Of a DNA stretch of 64,000 nucleotides, positions 36,801-45,421 are shown in pieces. This DNA is from JAHEFT01 sp963766195 (GTDB lineage: Bacteria > Pseudomonadota > Gammaproteobacteria > Xanthomonadales > SZUA-36). Each line of letters begins with the position of its first letter. The first letter of the stretch is position 1. A program made the translations under genes and the position numbers. The stretch covers positions 186,001-250,000 of the forward strand of contig CAVXYY010000003.1 in the NCBI GenBank assembly GCA_963766195.1, read 5' to 3'. The notes under the pieces were generated by a model. It saw only the letters and a program-made list of their open reading frames with translations. It ran no database searches and was not told the DNA's origin.

Positions 36801-39800
36801 CGGGTTGGTGATGGTCTCAAGGAAGCCGTTTGGGTCAACGGCCAACGTGGTTACCTGGCCGAATGGCGCGACAATCGCTGTCGGGTTGCCCGATCCATCG
36901 CGCTGGATGGTGGTTACATTGCCGTCGCCGTCGGTCACGTTTTCGAGTCGGCCCACACCATCATAAGTGAACTCGTAAAGTACGGCACCGGTCAGTGCAT
37001 TAAGGGTTTGGAGATGCTTGCCGGACGAGTCGAACTTATAGACTTCGCTTCCGTCTTGCGAAGGAACGAGTATCGCATCGGCGGAAAACCCGGATAGCGG
37101 TGACTTGATAACCCTTACAGATGAGTCGTTGCCAGCGAGTGGAATGTAGACGTTTCCATCGGGCCCCAGTTCCGCATGGAACGGATATAGCCAGGCATTG
37201 GTCGCTGGGCCGAACATTCCGCTCTCGTCGAAATAAAAGCCAAGTCCTGCCACGGTTTGGACAATCCCTTTCGGGTCTATGTAACGCAGGCGAGCTGATG
37301 CCTGGTCAGGAACATAAATACCGCCGTCGGACGTGACGGCGAGATCATACAGATAGCCGAATTCCGCGTTCAGTGCAGGACCGCCGTCGCCGCTGAATCC
37401 TCGTGCGCCCGTGCCGGCGACGGTCTGGATGAGTCCGTCCTTGGTAATTTTCCGGATGCTGCCGTAGTTGGATTCAGCAACATAGATGGAACCGTCCGGA
37501 CCCAGCGCGATGCCTTCCGCACCAATACTGGCGAATATGGCCGGGCCGCCATCGCCTGTATGGTTGTCACAACTGTTATCAATGCCGCCGGCAATTACGC
37601 TCGACTGGCCCCCTGTGTCGATCCGGAACACCCTGCAATAATCCGTTACATAAAGGTTGCCGTCGGGATCGACTGCCATGTCCCAGGGACGAACCTTTAC
37701 CTCCAGTGCTGAACCATTGGGTGGCCAGATATCGCCTGTGCCAGCGTATGTTGTAATGATTCCGTTCGTATCGATTTTGCGGATACGCCTGGAGTAGAAA
37801 TTCGTCTCACCGATATACACGTTGCCGAGAGAGTCAACAGCAATGGAATACGGACTTGCAAGCTTGGCATCGAGGGCGGGCCCACCATCGCCGTTAGGGC
37901 TGAGGGATCCGTCCTGGCTACTCACATAGCTTTCTCCGGTGCCCGCGAAGTTCTCGAGAATGCCATTCGGTCCGATGCGCCGTATCCTGTTCAGGCCAAA
38001 CTGGGGGATGTACATCGAGCCGTCGGGGCCGAACGCAATGTGATGAACATCAGCCAGCGCTGCCTCCAGTGCCGGCAAACCCTCGCCGCAGGTTGGGTAC
38101 TGCCCCGCGTCGCCACAGTCAATGGCGTAGCCCTGATCATCCAGCAGCCCAACGGCCATACCGAGTATGGCGGGAATGTTCTCCGCGCTGCGCTTGGTGC
38201 CATCGCCGCGGTACAGTACCTTGTTGTGCGGGTCGTAGGCATGATTCTCGCTGAGGGTTGAGCCACCCAGGCCCTGCCCACGGGCATCCCAGGCACCGAT
38301 GGTGACGCTGTATTCTTGCGGAAGTGTAAAATCCGCGCGGGTGCGGTTGCCTTCGGCCTCGATCGGCTGCTGACCGGGCTGCCCAAAGGTGGCGCTGCCG
38401 CTACCCCCTGACCGGTAGACCCCTTCGTAAACATAGCCGATGCGGACGTTGGCGGTGCTGTTGCCCTGAACAGGCCGGCCAAATGCGTCCAGACCGTCCC
38501 AGGTCAACGGTTGCACAATCCCCGGCGCCGGTTCATAGGAGAACTCGTAGACCTTCCCGGCGACCGATACGCGGACATCCACTCGCATCAGGCTCGCCGG
38601 ATTGCTGTCGTCTGTCAGCGGTATGTCGATATGTCGCGCGGCCGTAAAGTCGGGAACCCGACTGCTGCTGTAGTTGAGCGTGAACGGCGTACCCGTGATG
38701 GGCAGGCGCTCTCGTAGGACCTGGTTCTGGCATTCGATGAAGGAGCTGTCGGGAATCTCGGAGATGCACTGTTCGATGCCGTAATCGCGCGATCGTGCCT
38801 GGTTTGGGTACTCGGCATCGATCGGCGGACCAATCGGCCAGTTATGGTCCCAGGATGTAAAATGTTCCACCGGCACCCGCCAGAGTGACTGTCCGGGTTC
38901 GTAAAGGCTGGCGATTTGTGTGCGTTCGTCGTTGGTGACGCCAAGCTCGATGAGCGGGGCTCCGCTATCGGCCGCATCGTCGCCGTCAATATCAATGTCG
39001 GCCATCCCACCGTTTTCGCTGACGACCTTGATCACGAGGCCATCTGGCGCAGGCACCCAGGCACCGAGACTGCGGTCATAGTAGCCGGTCGGCACCGGTG
39101 TCCCTGCAGGGAAGCCGAGGAAGTTTTCGACATAGAATGGAACTGGCTGATCGAAATCGACGCTGGTAGCACCCATCGCCATTGCCTCATCGACGCTGAG
39201 TTCAACTGCGTAGGTGTAGCCACTGGTTGGCGGTAAATCGGCAGGCATGGCCATCTCGCCCCTGTCGCCTACCGTATACTCTGTCGCGCGGACACTCAAA
39301 CCGCTGATAGGCGTGGTGGAGTTATCCGGCATCCGCAATTCGGCACCAACTCCGGCCGGGAACAGGATCGTTGCCCGGCGGCTGCCATCCTTGTCTTTCT
39401 GCATGCTCCCCCTGGCGACCTTCATGGCGCCGGGGGCGGTCAGATCGATCAGCGTAACCACGGGGTCCAACCGGATCAGCGCCACATCAGGAGCAACGAC
39501 ATATTCTTGCCAACCGGCGTCCACGGTGCGCTGGGCCGGCAGGTAGCCGTTGAGCTGATACTCGATGGTCAGCGGCCCGCCGCCGTTGACGACCAGGTCG
39601 AACACGCCGTCGGCGCGGCTAAGCGTGCTGCCGAATTCGGGGTGGGCAAGGACGCTGACCGTGACGCCCGGCAGCGGTGCGCCCAGCCGGGTGCTGACCT
39701 TGCCTCGCAAAAGGGCGGCCCGGGACAAATCGATGGTCTCTTCAGCCACGCCGGTCTGGATCGGATTGAGGCCGGTGTACAGGAAAGCTGTGCTGTCATG

Positions 39801-40427
39801 CACATTCGCCACCACCGACGCGTCCAGCTCCGGCGCAACTTCCGCCGGGTCGGGCGGTACCAGCGGGTAGTCCTCAGGATCGAGAGGGTCGGTGCCAACC
39901 GCAAGCTCAGAGCCATCGAGGAAGTCATCGTCGTCGGAGTCCGGGTCCAGTGGGTCAGTGCCGTGCAGGTAAACCTCGGCCCCGTCCAGCACGCCATCAT
40001 CGTCGGAGTCCGGATCGTTGGGATCGGTACCGGCAATCGCCTCGTCCTGGTCTGACAGGCCGTCACCGTCGCTGTCCACGATTTCTACGACCTCAATATC
40101 CCAGACTTGAACCGCGGAACCACCCTGCCCATCCGTGATGTCGATTGCTACCGGGTAGGTACCCAAGGTGTCGGGTATCCACTGGATCAACCCGCTGACC
40201 GGGTTGATGCTCATACCTGGCGGCGAAGCGGTCAAGAGATAGAGCAGTGGGTCGTCGTCTATATCTGTGGCGTCAACATCGTAGCTGTAAGAAGTGTCGA
40301 GTGAAGCCGTGGTAGGGGGCGCAGAGACAATGATTGGAGGGTGATTCTCGAAGCCGTCTTTGAAAACCACCTCCTGCGCCAGCACCGGTAGGCTAATTAA
40401 AATGATTATCAACAGCAGACGCTTCAT
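33891..40427 (-). CDS. Giant teneurin-like TTR-NHL-YD/Rhs repeat protein
   Basis: About 2,178 residues. Order seen: signal peptide (RLLLIIILISLPVLA) and a short VVFKDGFE segment; a cadherin/putative-Ig-like domain near 30-110; Ca-binding thrombospondin-3-type repeats near 115-190 (DSDGDGLSDQDE); a transthyretin/carboxypeptidase-regulatory-like domain near 235-320 (GAPLPGVTVSVLAHPEFGST); a linker; NHL beta-propeller repeats near 800-1130; many YD repeats near 1140-1900; the Rhs core near 1960-2010 (ATGRWTARDPSGF, YRYANNNPVNLSDPSG); and a C-terminal tip of about 165 residues of unknown type. TTR, NHL and YD shell in this order match teneurins and related bacterial proteins. Probably exported and surface-held or toxin-carrying. 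The start at 40427 is chosen for the signal peptide. No frameshift over 6.5 kb. Confidence 0.9.
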   Translation of the reverse strand: MKRLLLIIILISLPVLAQEVVFKDGFENHPPIIVSAPPTTASLDTSYSYDVDATDIDDDPLLYLLTASPPGMSINPVSGLIQWIPDTLGTYPVAIDITDGQGGSAVQVWDIEVVEIVDSDGDGLSDQDEAIAGTDPNDPDSDDDGVLDGAEVYLHGTDPLDPDSDDDDFLDGSELAVGTDPLDPEDYPLVPPDPAEVAPELDASVVANVHDSTAFLYTGLNPIQTGVAEETIDLSRAALLRGKVSTRLGAPLPGVTVSVLAHPEFGSTLSRADGVFDLVVNGGGPLTIEYQLNGYLPAQRTVDAGWQEYVVAPDVALIRLDPVVTLIDLTAPGAMKVARGSMQKDKDGSRRATILFPAGVGAELRMPDNSTTPISGLSVRATEYTVGDRGEMAMPADLPPTSGYTYAVELSVDEAMAMGATSVDFDQPVPFYVENFLGFPAGTPVPTGYYDRSLGAWVPAPDGLVIKVVSENGGMADIDIDGDDAADSGAPLIELGVTNDERTQIASLYEPGQSLWRVPVEHFTSWDHNWPIGPPIDAEYPNQARSRDYGIEQCISEIPDSSFIECQNQVLRERLPITGTPFTLNYSSSRVPDFTAARHIDIPLTDDSNPASLMRVDVRVSVAGKVYEFSYEPAPGIVQPLTWDGLDAFGRPVQGNSTANVRIGYVYEGVYRSGGSGSATFGQPGQQPIEAEGNRTRADFTLPQEYSVTIGAWDARGQGLGGSTLSENHAYDPHNKVLYRGDGTKRSAENIPAILGMAVGLLDDQGYAIDCGDAGQYPTCGEGLPALEAALADVHHIAFGPDGSMYIPQFGLNRIRRIGPNGILENFAGTGESYVSSQDGSLSPNGDGGPALDAKLASPYSIAVDSLGNVYIGETNFYSRRIRKIDTNGIITTYAGTGDIWPPNGSALEVKVRPWDMAVDPDGNLYVTDYCRVFRIDTGGQSSVIAGGIDNSCDNHTGDGGPAIFASIGAEGIALGPDGSIYVAESNYGSIRKITKDGLIQTVAGTGARGFSGDGGPALNAEFGYLYDLAVTSDGGIYVPDQASARLRYIDPKGIVQTVAGLGFYFDESGMFGPATNAWLYPFHAELGPDGNVYIPLAGNDSSVRVIKSPLSGFSADAILVPSQDGSEVYKFDSSGKHLQTLNALTGAVLYEFTYDGVGRLENVTDGDGNVTTIQRDGSGNPTAIVAPFGQVTTLAVDPNGFLETITNPAGESLLIQSTSSGLITQMTNPRGRVSTYGYSALGRLVSQSDNAGYSQTLTRSATVDGFEVSRSTGLGRTVDYQVQQTVGTYQKNTTNAPDGSQSITQIQTLSGTTSSDSATGMTSTITEKADPRFGMQSPIVGSAQISAPGGPTLTSSSSSDAELSDPGNPFSLVTLTDTIVVDGRMTTSQYTAASKTMVQTSPEGRVTTLVIDDQGRVVSSQFGGLAPITAGYNSKGQLETLSSGNGLDARTTSFTYGADGFRESVTDPLGRTASYTYDAAGRVTMKTLPGNIDIEFRYNAAGDLEGLTPPGRPEHVFGYTKHGQLSSLTPPEVTGSGPTSFTYNTDRQLAVINRPGNEGLSFDYDTYGRVSTIELTENGAPAATYSYLYVTANQVDTITGPGLQTVSYEYHGDLVTSETLAGVVDGRLEWTYDNAFRIATETVIGGNVVTFGYDGDDLLTSAGDLTIARDEVNGLAQALTLGVVDQSLGYNSFGEISGNTVTANAVTVYNAGYTRDKLGRVSQMVETIEGLTDTYDYDYDERGQLLEVQKNSVVVESYSYDDNGNRLSATLNSVTANGTYNAQDRLTNYGGNTYEHSGAGHRRSRTEPGDQVTSYDYDAVGNLRGVTLPDATEIEYGLDGLDRRVQRSVDGTITRRYLYDENLLVAELDEFGSVVSQFVYAGGNVPVYMIQGGVSYRLVTDTHGSVKLVLQAATGAIAQRIDYDSFGNVLVDTNPGFQPFGFVGGLYDPLTGMVLLGARDYDPATGRWTARDPSGFGGDDTNLYRYANNNPVNLSDPSGTNGWDKALGLFNGINEGLTKAINPAVAFTSAVESMTDWLIGDWLEANGLGYRNPYAGMMYPPPEGVDTSDYLDYHFYGECAVDALSLAAGGGWRALPKLGALAGKLGSAADTLRRLPSLAKGLGGGLRPVLQKGLNLGKKALDATVKELKESIRLVEPETAKLVKGKKLNKARNNVWR

Positions 40428-40468
40428 TTGGCCACCATGTCCCATGGGAGACGGGCCCATGAAGCAAA

Positions 40469-40499
40469 ACCGTCAGTCGGTGATTCACCGACTGACGGT
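40469..40499 (-). promoter_or_regulatory. Perfect hairpin in the leader of the giant gene
   Basis: A 14-bp perfect inverted repeat (ACCGTCAGTCGGTG / CACCGACTGACGGT) with a 3-base loop, followed on the minus strand by TTTT. It sits about 42 bp upstream of the start of the teneurin-like gene and is oriented so that it could stop or attenuate transcription entering that gene. A protein-binding palindrome is the alternative. The T-run is short. Confidence 0.55.
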
Positions 40500-40671
40500 G
40501 CTCCCTCATTAATCCGAAGTCCCTCATATCAAACATAGTTCAAAACGCCAGGAAATCAACATGGAGCAATTTGAACGTCGGCCCAAGACCAGATGACGTG
40601 TACAGACTGGTGTCGATGTGCGTCTCTGCTCCGCGCGAGGTCGCAGAATAACCAGAAGGATTTAAAAGAGT

Positions 40672-40747
<76 letters not shown>

Positions 40748-40914
40748 ACTTGGAGGTCGGCCAGTATATTCAAAACCCTCAATTGACACAATACTGATCT
40801 GATTTCCTACCCCTGCCAGGACGCTTTCTGACAACGGCTCTGGCGCCTGTCCGATTCCCCGCAAAACCGCTCCCGGTGACACTACAGTTCTGAACGTGAC
40901 GCGGGAGGATTGAG

Positions 40915-41415
40915 ATGAACAGGCAGAGACGGGAAAAACAGTCCGGTTTCTCGATGATCGAACTGGCGGTCGCAACCGCCGTATTTTCAATGGGACTGGG
41001 GAGTCTCTCATTGATGATGCTGGCCTCGGTCCAGGGTACGGCCGAAGCCAGTCACCGCACGGCGGCTACCACCCAGGCCTATTCCCTGGCCGAACTGATC
41101 GCCATGCAGTCCGATGCTTTCGGTCACTTTATCGATCCTCCGGGTGCTGCTCCGCCCGCCTGTGATCAGGATTTTTGCCCGGATGAAGCCATTGCAGCCA
41201 CGAGTATTCAGAGCTGGCAAAACCACCTCGCCGGGGAAGTTCCGGGCGCCAATGGCGTGGTCTGCCGTGACAGCACACCCGACGACGGCGACACCTCTGA
41301 TCCGTCCTGTGACGGCAGCGGAGCCCTGGTGATCAAGATTTTCTGGACCGAGTTGCGTCACGAAAATGCGGAAGATGGTGGACACAGGCGGGTTGTGTCC
41401 CGGCTGGCGTGGTAA
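40915..41415 (+). CDS. pilV: Type IV pilus minor pilin PilV
   Basis: A 166-residue prepilin; leader EKQSG, cleaved before FSMIELAVATAVFSMGLGSL with Glu +5. The segment after the helix (LMMLASVQGTAEASHRTAATTQA) and the Cys-rich, acidic C-terminal part (CRDSTPDDGDTSDPSC) fit PilV. GGGAGG lies before the ATG. The stop overlaps the pilW start. It forms the priming complex of the pilus with PilW, PilX and FimU. First gene of this cluster, 170 bp downstream of tRNA-Thr. Confidence 0.9.
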   Translation: MNRQRREKQSGFSMIELAVATAVFSMGLGSLSLMMLASVQGTAEASHRTAATTQAYSLAELIAMQSDAFGHFIDPPGAAPPACDQDFCPDEAIAATSIQSWQNHLAGEVPGANGVVCRDSTPDDGDTSDPSCDGSGALVIKIFWTELRHENAEDGGHRRVVSRLAW

Positions 41416-42173
41416 CGATCTCTACACGCAAGGCGGTCGTACCAGGTATGGCGCTGCTTGAACTGGTGATCGCGCTTGCTCTTTCAGCGCTGCTGGTCCT
41501 GGGCCTGGTGCAGATTGCAGCGGCCGCCAGTGCTTCGACCCAGTTGCAAAGAAACCAGGCGCAGTTGCAGGAAAACGCCAGGCTGGTCTTCAACACGTTG
41601 TCCCGCGTGGTTCACAGGGCGGGCTTTAACCCTCAACCCTGGAACCCGCAATTCCCTGCCCTGGGCGTCGCGGATATTTCGCTGGACAGTGTTTCCACTG
41701 CCGGTGACCGGCTGGCGGTTCGAGACTGGTCTGACCTGAACTGTTTCGACAACCGGAACCCGGTCGAGGATGCATCGGGCAATCCAATCTTTTTCATCAG
41801 GGAGTCGGTGTTCGATATCAACACGGACAAAAGCCTGACCCATCAATGCCGCTACGGGCCTTCACTGACTGAAATGACGACCCAGATCCGGCGCCAGGGC
41901 TTCATCAATGACATCGAGTCGTTCCAGGTGCTGTATGGCCAGGATTCAGACCGGGACGGTGACATCGAATCGTGGGTCCGGGCCGGTGAATGGGACGATA
42001 TCCGGCACATTCCCGGCCTGCGTGTCGGTGTGCTGCTCGCAAGCCCGGACGGCGTCGTGGAGAAGGTTCCGCAGAGCTACACCGTGCTCGACTCGACAGT
42101 AGACAGGCCGGCTGATGGAAAGCTGCGCCGGGTTTCGGAGTTCACGTCGTTCATTGGGGGGCGTGCGCTTTGA
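41409..42173 (+). CDS. pilW: Type IV pilus minor pilin PilW
   Basis: A 254-residue prepilin starting with GTG inside the pilV end. The leader ends AVVPG before MALLELVIALALSALLVLGL with Glu +5. The globular part has paired cysteines (NCFDNRN, THQCRYGPS) and a typical PilW region with VLYGQDSDRDGDIESWVRAG. It is an anchor of the minor pilin complex that starts type IV pilus assembly. The 3' end overlaps the pilX TTG start. Confidence 0.9.
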   Translation: MVTISTRKAVVPGMALLELVIALALSALLVLGLVQIAAAASASTQLQRNQAQLQENARLVFNTLSRVVHRAGFNPQPWNPQFPALGVADISLDSVSTAGDRLAVRDWSDLNCFDNRNPVEDASGNPIFFIRESVFDINTDKSLTHQCRYGPSLTEMTTQIRRQGFINDIESFQVLYGQDSDRDGDIESWVRAGEWDDIRHIPGLRVGVLLASPDGVVEKVPQSYTVLDSTVDRPADGKLRRVSEFTSFIGGRAL

Positions 42174-42820
42174 AAGACCGGGGCATTGCATTGCTGACAG
42201 GGCTGGTCCTACTTGCCGCGGTCAGCCTGCTGGCCCTGAGCGCCGCTTCGGGGACGGTATTGCAACGTAATATGTCGATAAATTTCGAGGAAAATGCCCT
42301 GGCCCTGCAAAACGCATCGATTGCCGCCAGCTATGCGGTGGCCTGGCTGAACAGCCGGGCCGTCAGTGAGCGGCAGAGCGGCTGTCAAACCGGTTGCCTG
42401 CTTCCGATCGGAATTCACGATACCGGTGAACTTCCGGCTAATTCTGAATTTGAAAGTGCAGAATGGTGGCGTGACAATGCCTATACCACCGGGTACAACG
42501 CTCAAACCGCTGAGACTCTCGCCACACCCGACCTGGGCGCCGAACCGGCCCGCTGGATGATCGAGGAAATTCACTACCAGTTAACCGGCGACTCCCGCGA
42601 TACGAACCGGGCGGAAGGTCTCGGCTACTACCGGGTTATGAGCCGGGGAACAGGACGGAATGCGCAGAGCGTGGCGGTCATTGAGTTGATCGTTGCAAGG
42701 CCATGGGACGGGGACTTCCAGGCAGGCTCATACCCTCCTGCAGGTCCAGGCGTGGAGTTTTGCCGGCAATTTGATAACCGGTATGGCTGCGGGAGGTTGT
42801 CATGGCGGCAAAGAAGGTAG
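42170..42820 (+). CDS. pilX: Type IV pilus assembly protein PilX
   Basis: A 216-residue protein beginning at a TTG that overlaps the pilW stop. The N-terminus RGIALLTGLVLLAAVSLLAL and GTVLQRNMSINFEENALALQ match the PilX N-terminal domain (mature N-terminus without the +5 Glu, as is usual for PilX). The rest is weakly conserved. The stop lies 19 nt inside pilE. In most clusters pilY1, a large tip adhesin gene, follows pilX; here it is absent. Confidence 0.85.
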   Translation: MKDRGIALLTGLVLLAAVSLLALSAASGTVLQRNMSINFEENALALQNASIAASYAVAWLNSRAVSERQSGCQTGCLLPIGIHDTGELPANSEFESAEWWRDNAYTTGYNAQTAETLATPDLGAEPARWMIEEIHYQLTGDSRDTNRAEGLGYYRVMSRGTGRNAQSVAVIELIVARPWDGDFQAGSYPPAGPGVEFCRQFDNRYGCGRLSWRQRR

Positions 42821-43233
42821 CCCGTAATCCGATTCGTATCTCAAAGGGATTTTCGCTGTTGGAATTGGTGGTCGTACTGGCCTTGATGGCTGTATTACTG
42901 ACGATCGCCGTTCCCTCTTACCGGCAATATGTCCAGCGCACGGAACGGGCGGAAGCCATCCGGTTGATGCTGGCCATCGCGGGATGCCAGGAGCGCACCA
43001 GGGCGAATACCGGTTTTTACGACACTACAAAATGCCTGGACGGCTTGAGCCACAACAGCTACAGCTTGCAGATCCGATCAACAGGAATCCCGTCTTCGCC
43101 CGGATTCACTGTCACGGCGGAGCCAAATATCTTCGAGGGCAATGATTGTGGCACGCTGGGCCTGGACCACACCGGCGCCAGAAGCATCACTTCAGAGAAC
43201 GGTACCTTGTCTGCGTGTTGGGGCGGGCGGTGA
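42802..43233 (+). CDS. pilE: Type IV pilus minor pilin PilE
   Basis: A 143-residue prepilin; leader RISKG before FSLLELVVVLALMAVLLTIA (Glu +5), then the PilE-type helix YRQYVQRTERAEAIRLMLAIA and CQERTRANTGFYDTTKC, with a Cys pair around the aromatic loop. It overlaps pilX by 19 bp and ends the minor pilin cluster. It follows pilX directly because pilY1 is missing. Confidence 0.9.
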   Translation: MAAKKVARNPIRISKGFSLLELVVVLALMAVLLTIAVPSYRQYVQRTERAEAIRLMLAIAGCQERTRANTGFYDTTKCLDGLSHNSYSLQIRSTGIPSSPGFTVTAEPNIFEGNDCGTLGLDHTGARSITSENGTLSACWGGR

Positions 43234-43234
43234 A

Positions 43235-43879
43235 TCAGGCTCTAGCACCTTTTGGCATTGGAACCGGGTCGGGAACGGGTACCGACCACCCGGCCTGCAC
43301 GGCCGGCCGTTCAGCAATCCTCAGGTACCAGGTCAATACATTCGGGTAATCGTCCAGGGCAACGGTTTGAAACTCGTGCCGCGCCACCCAGGGCCAGGAA
43401 GCGATATCGGCGACGGTATACTCGTCGTCTACGATATACCTGTGCCCGGCCAACTGCCGATCAAGCACTCCATAGAGGCGGTGGGTTTCTTTTTCGTGAC
43501 GCTCCTCGGAGTAAGCGGATTTTCCGCGGTTGAACTTCAGGTAGTGGAGCGCATGACCCAGCGTGGGCCCGAAACCGCCTTTTTGCCACATCAGCCACTG
43601 GATGGTTTCCCAGTATTTCCGTTTTTCTGCCGGTAGTAATCGCCCGGTTTTGTCCGCGAGGTAAAGCAGGATGGCACCGGATTCCATCAACTGTATTCCG
43701 GCTTCCCGGTCCACGATTGCCGGGATTTTTTGATTGGGGCTTATGGCAGTGAACGCCTCGCTGAATTGCTCCCCTTTGTTGATGTTCACCGGATGAACTT
43801 CGTACGGCAGGCTCAACTCTTCGAGTGCGATCGAAATTTTACGGCCATTGGGTGTGGCCCAAGTGTACAAATCTATCAT
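43235..43879 (-). CDS. Glutathione S-transferase, Nu-class (YfcG/YghU-like)
   Basis: A 214-residue protein with the thioredoxin-like N-domain (TWATPNGRKISIALEEL near residue 6, with Thr-Pro-Asn instead of a catalytic Tyr), the cis-Pro motif KIPAIVD near 51 and ESGAILLYLADKTG near 66, then an all-helical C-domain (YTVADIASWPWVARH near 155). The TPNGRK start is diagnostic for the Nu class, which has disulfide reductase and peroxide activity. It is convergent with pilE, with a gap of 1 bp. Intact. Confidence 0.93.
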   Translation of the reverse strand: MIDLYTWATPNGRKISIALEELSLPYEVHPVNINKGEQFSEAFTAISPNQKIPAIVDREAGIQLMESGAILLYLADKTGRLLPAEKRKYWETIQWLMWQKGGFGPTLGHALHYLKFNRGKSAYSEERHEKETHRLYGVLDRQLAGHRYIVDDEYTVADIASWPWVARHEFQTVALDDYPNVLTWYLRIAERPAVQAGWSVPVPDPVPMPKGARA

Positions 43880-43923
43880 GGCCTGAGATTAGCACCGCGG
43901 ATATTTCCACGGCTTGAGCCAGA

Positions 43924-44886
43924 TCAGCCGATGCTTTTGATCTTTATCCGCAGTTCTTTGGGCAGCGCGAACTCGATCGTTTCCGGTATCCCGGTGACTT
44001 CTTCAACGGTTAATGCCGCCGGCCTGCCTGAGGCGGTAGATAACCCCCTGCACCAGGCTCTCCGGCGCTGAAGCCCCGGCCGTGACGCCCACGGCTGAAA
44101 TCCCGGAAAGCCATTCTTCCCTGATGTCGTCCGCACCGTCGATCAAAAAAGCCTTTGTTCCAGCCTTTTCAGCAAGTTCACGCAGCCGGTTCGAATTGGA
44201 ACTGTTTACCGAACCAACAACCAGCAGAAGCCCGACTTTCGGGGCAAGATCCTTGACGGCATCCTGCCGGTTTTGGGTGGCGTAGCAGATGTCATCGTGC
44301 TTGGGCCCGGAAATTTCCGGAAATTTCTTTTGCAGCGCGTCGATCACGGCCTGCGTATCGTCCACCGAAAGCGTTGTCTGGGTCACATAGGCGAGGTTTT
44401 CCGGATAATTCACTTCCAGCGCCAAAACGTCATCCGGGCTTTCCACCAGGAAAATCTGGTTACCGCGAGGGTGGCTTTTTCAACCATTGACCGAGTGTTC
44501 CTTCGACTTCCGGGATGCCCGGCGTGTCCAATCAAAACCACGTCCCGGCCAGCCTTGCAATGACGGGCGACCTCCATGTGAACTTTCGTCACCAGTGGAC
44601 AGGTCGCATCAAAAACCTGCAAGCCCCTGCTCCGGCCTTCGTTGCGAACGGCCTTGGAAACACCATGGGCGCTGAATATCACCGTCGAGTTGTCCGGAAC
44701 CTGGTCCAGCTCATCAACGAATACTGCTCCGGCACGCGCCAGTCGATCGACGACGAAACGGTTGTGCACGACTTCATGGCGCACATAGATCGGGGCGCCA
44801 AACAATTGCAATGCACGTTCGACGATTTCAATCGCGCGGTCCACGCCCGCACAAAAGCCCCTCGGGTTCGCCAGCAGTATGTCCAT
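43924..44886 (-). CDS. ispH: 4-hydroxy-3-methylbut-2-enyl diphosphate reductase (frameshifted)
   Basis: [4Fe-4S] enzyme of the last step of the MEP isoprenoid pathway; essential. Cluster cysteines are in NPRGFCAGVDRA near residue 12, FDATCPLVTKVH near 96 and later VVGSVNSSNSNR. Other conserved parts are HEVVHNRFVV near 41 and AYVTQTTLSVDDTQ. Three shifts are needed: near 44503 (HP.EVEGTLGQW, one extra C), near 44480 (A5 where A4 fits, giving LKSHPRGNQIFLVESPDDV) and near 44020 (to reach VEEVTGIPETIEF). Because the enzyme is essential and both ends are intact, these look like sequence errors. The ATG overlaps the lspA TGA by one base. Confidence 0.92.
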
Positions 44887-45413
44887 CAGGGTTGTGCCGC
44901 CCTGTGCCTGTTGATCAGGAGCACATCGATCAGGAGCAATACGACACCGCAGGTAATTGCGGAATCGGCGACATTGAAGGCCGGATAATGCCAGTCCCGG
45001 TAGTAGACATCGATGAAATCGACCACATAGCCCAGGCGGATACGGTCCACCAGGTTGCCAATCGCCCCGCCGAGGATCAGGGACAGGCCCAGCCCCGTGA
45101 GCCACTCACGCCTGGGCAACCTCAGCAGCCAAATCAGTATTACCAGGCTGACCCCGGATGCCAGGACGACGAAAAACCAGCGTTGCCAGCCGCCGGCGTC
45201 GCTCAAAAAACTGAACGCCGCACCGTAGTTATGCGCCAGCGTGATGTTGAGCCACGAAAACACTTCAACCGGTCGATAGAGCTCCAGCGCATTGCTGACC
45301 AGCGCCTTGCTGTGCCAGTCGAGCAGGATAACCAGCGCGGTGACGCCAAGCCAGACCCACGGGTACGGAGGGAAAGCCCCGGGTTTAGCCAGGTTTTTGG
45401 ATTTATCCAGCAT
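44886..45413 (-). CDS. lspA: Lipoprotein signal peptidase
   Basis: Aspartyl protease of the inner membrane that cleaves prolipoproteins. 175 residues with four membrane segments; the catalytic Asp pair is in GNLVDRIRLGYVVDFID near residue 120 and FNVADSAIT near 145. The ATG at 45413 gives the normal length; the open frame goes further upstream inside ileS. It follows ileS by 8 bp and overlaps ispH. In many gammaproteobacteria fkpB lies between lspA and ispH; here it is absent. Confidence 0.95.
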   Translation of the reverse strand: MLDKSKNLAKPGAFPPYPWVWLGVTALVILLDWHSKALVSNALELYRPVEVFSWLNITLAHNYGAAFSFLSDAGGWQRWFFVVLASGVSLVILIWLLRLPRREWLTGLGLSLILGGAIGNLVDRIRLGYVVDFIDVYYRDWHYPAFNVADSAITCGVVLLLIDVLLINRHRAAQP

Positions 45414-45421
45414 CGAAAAGC

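Noticed and set aside
33394..40671. A prophage
   Set aside because: No integrase, capsid, tail, lysis or replication gene is present between the repeats; nearly all of the interval is one large gene.
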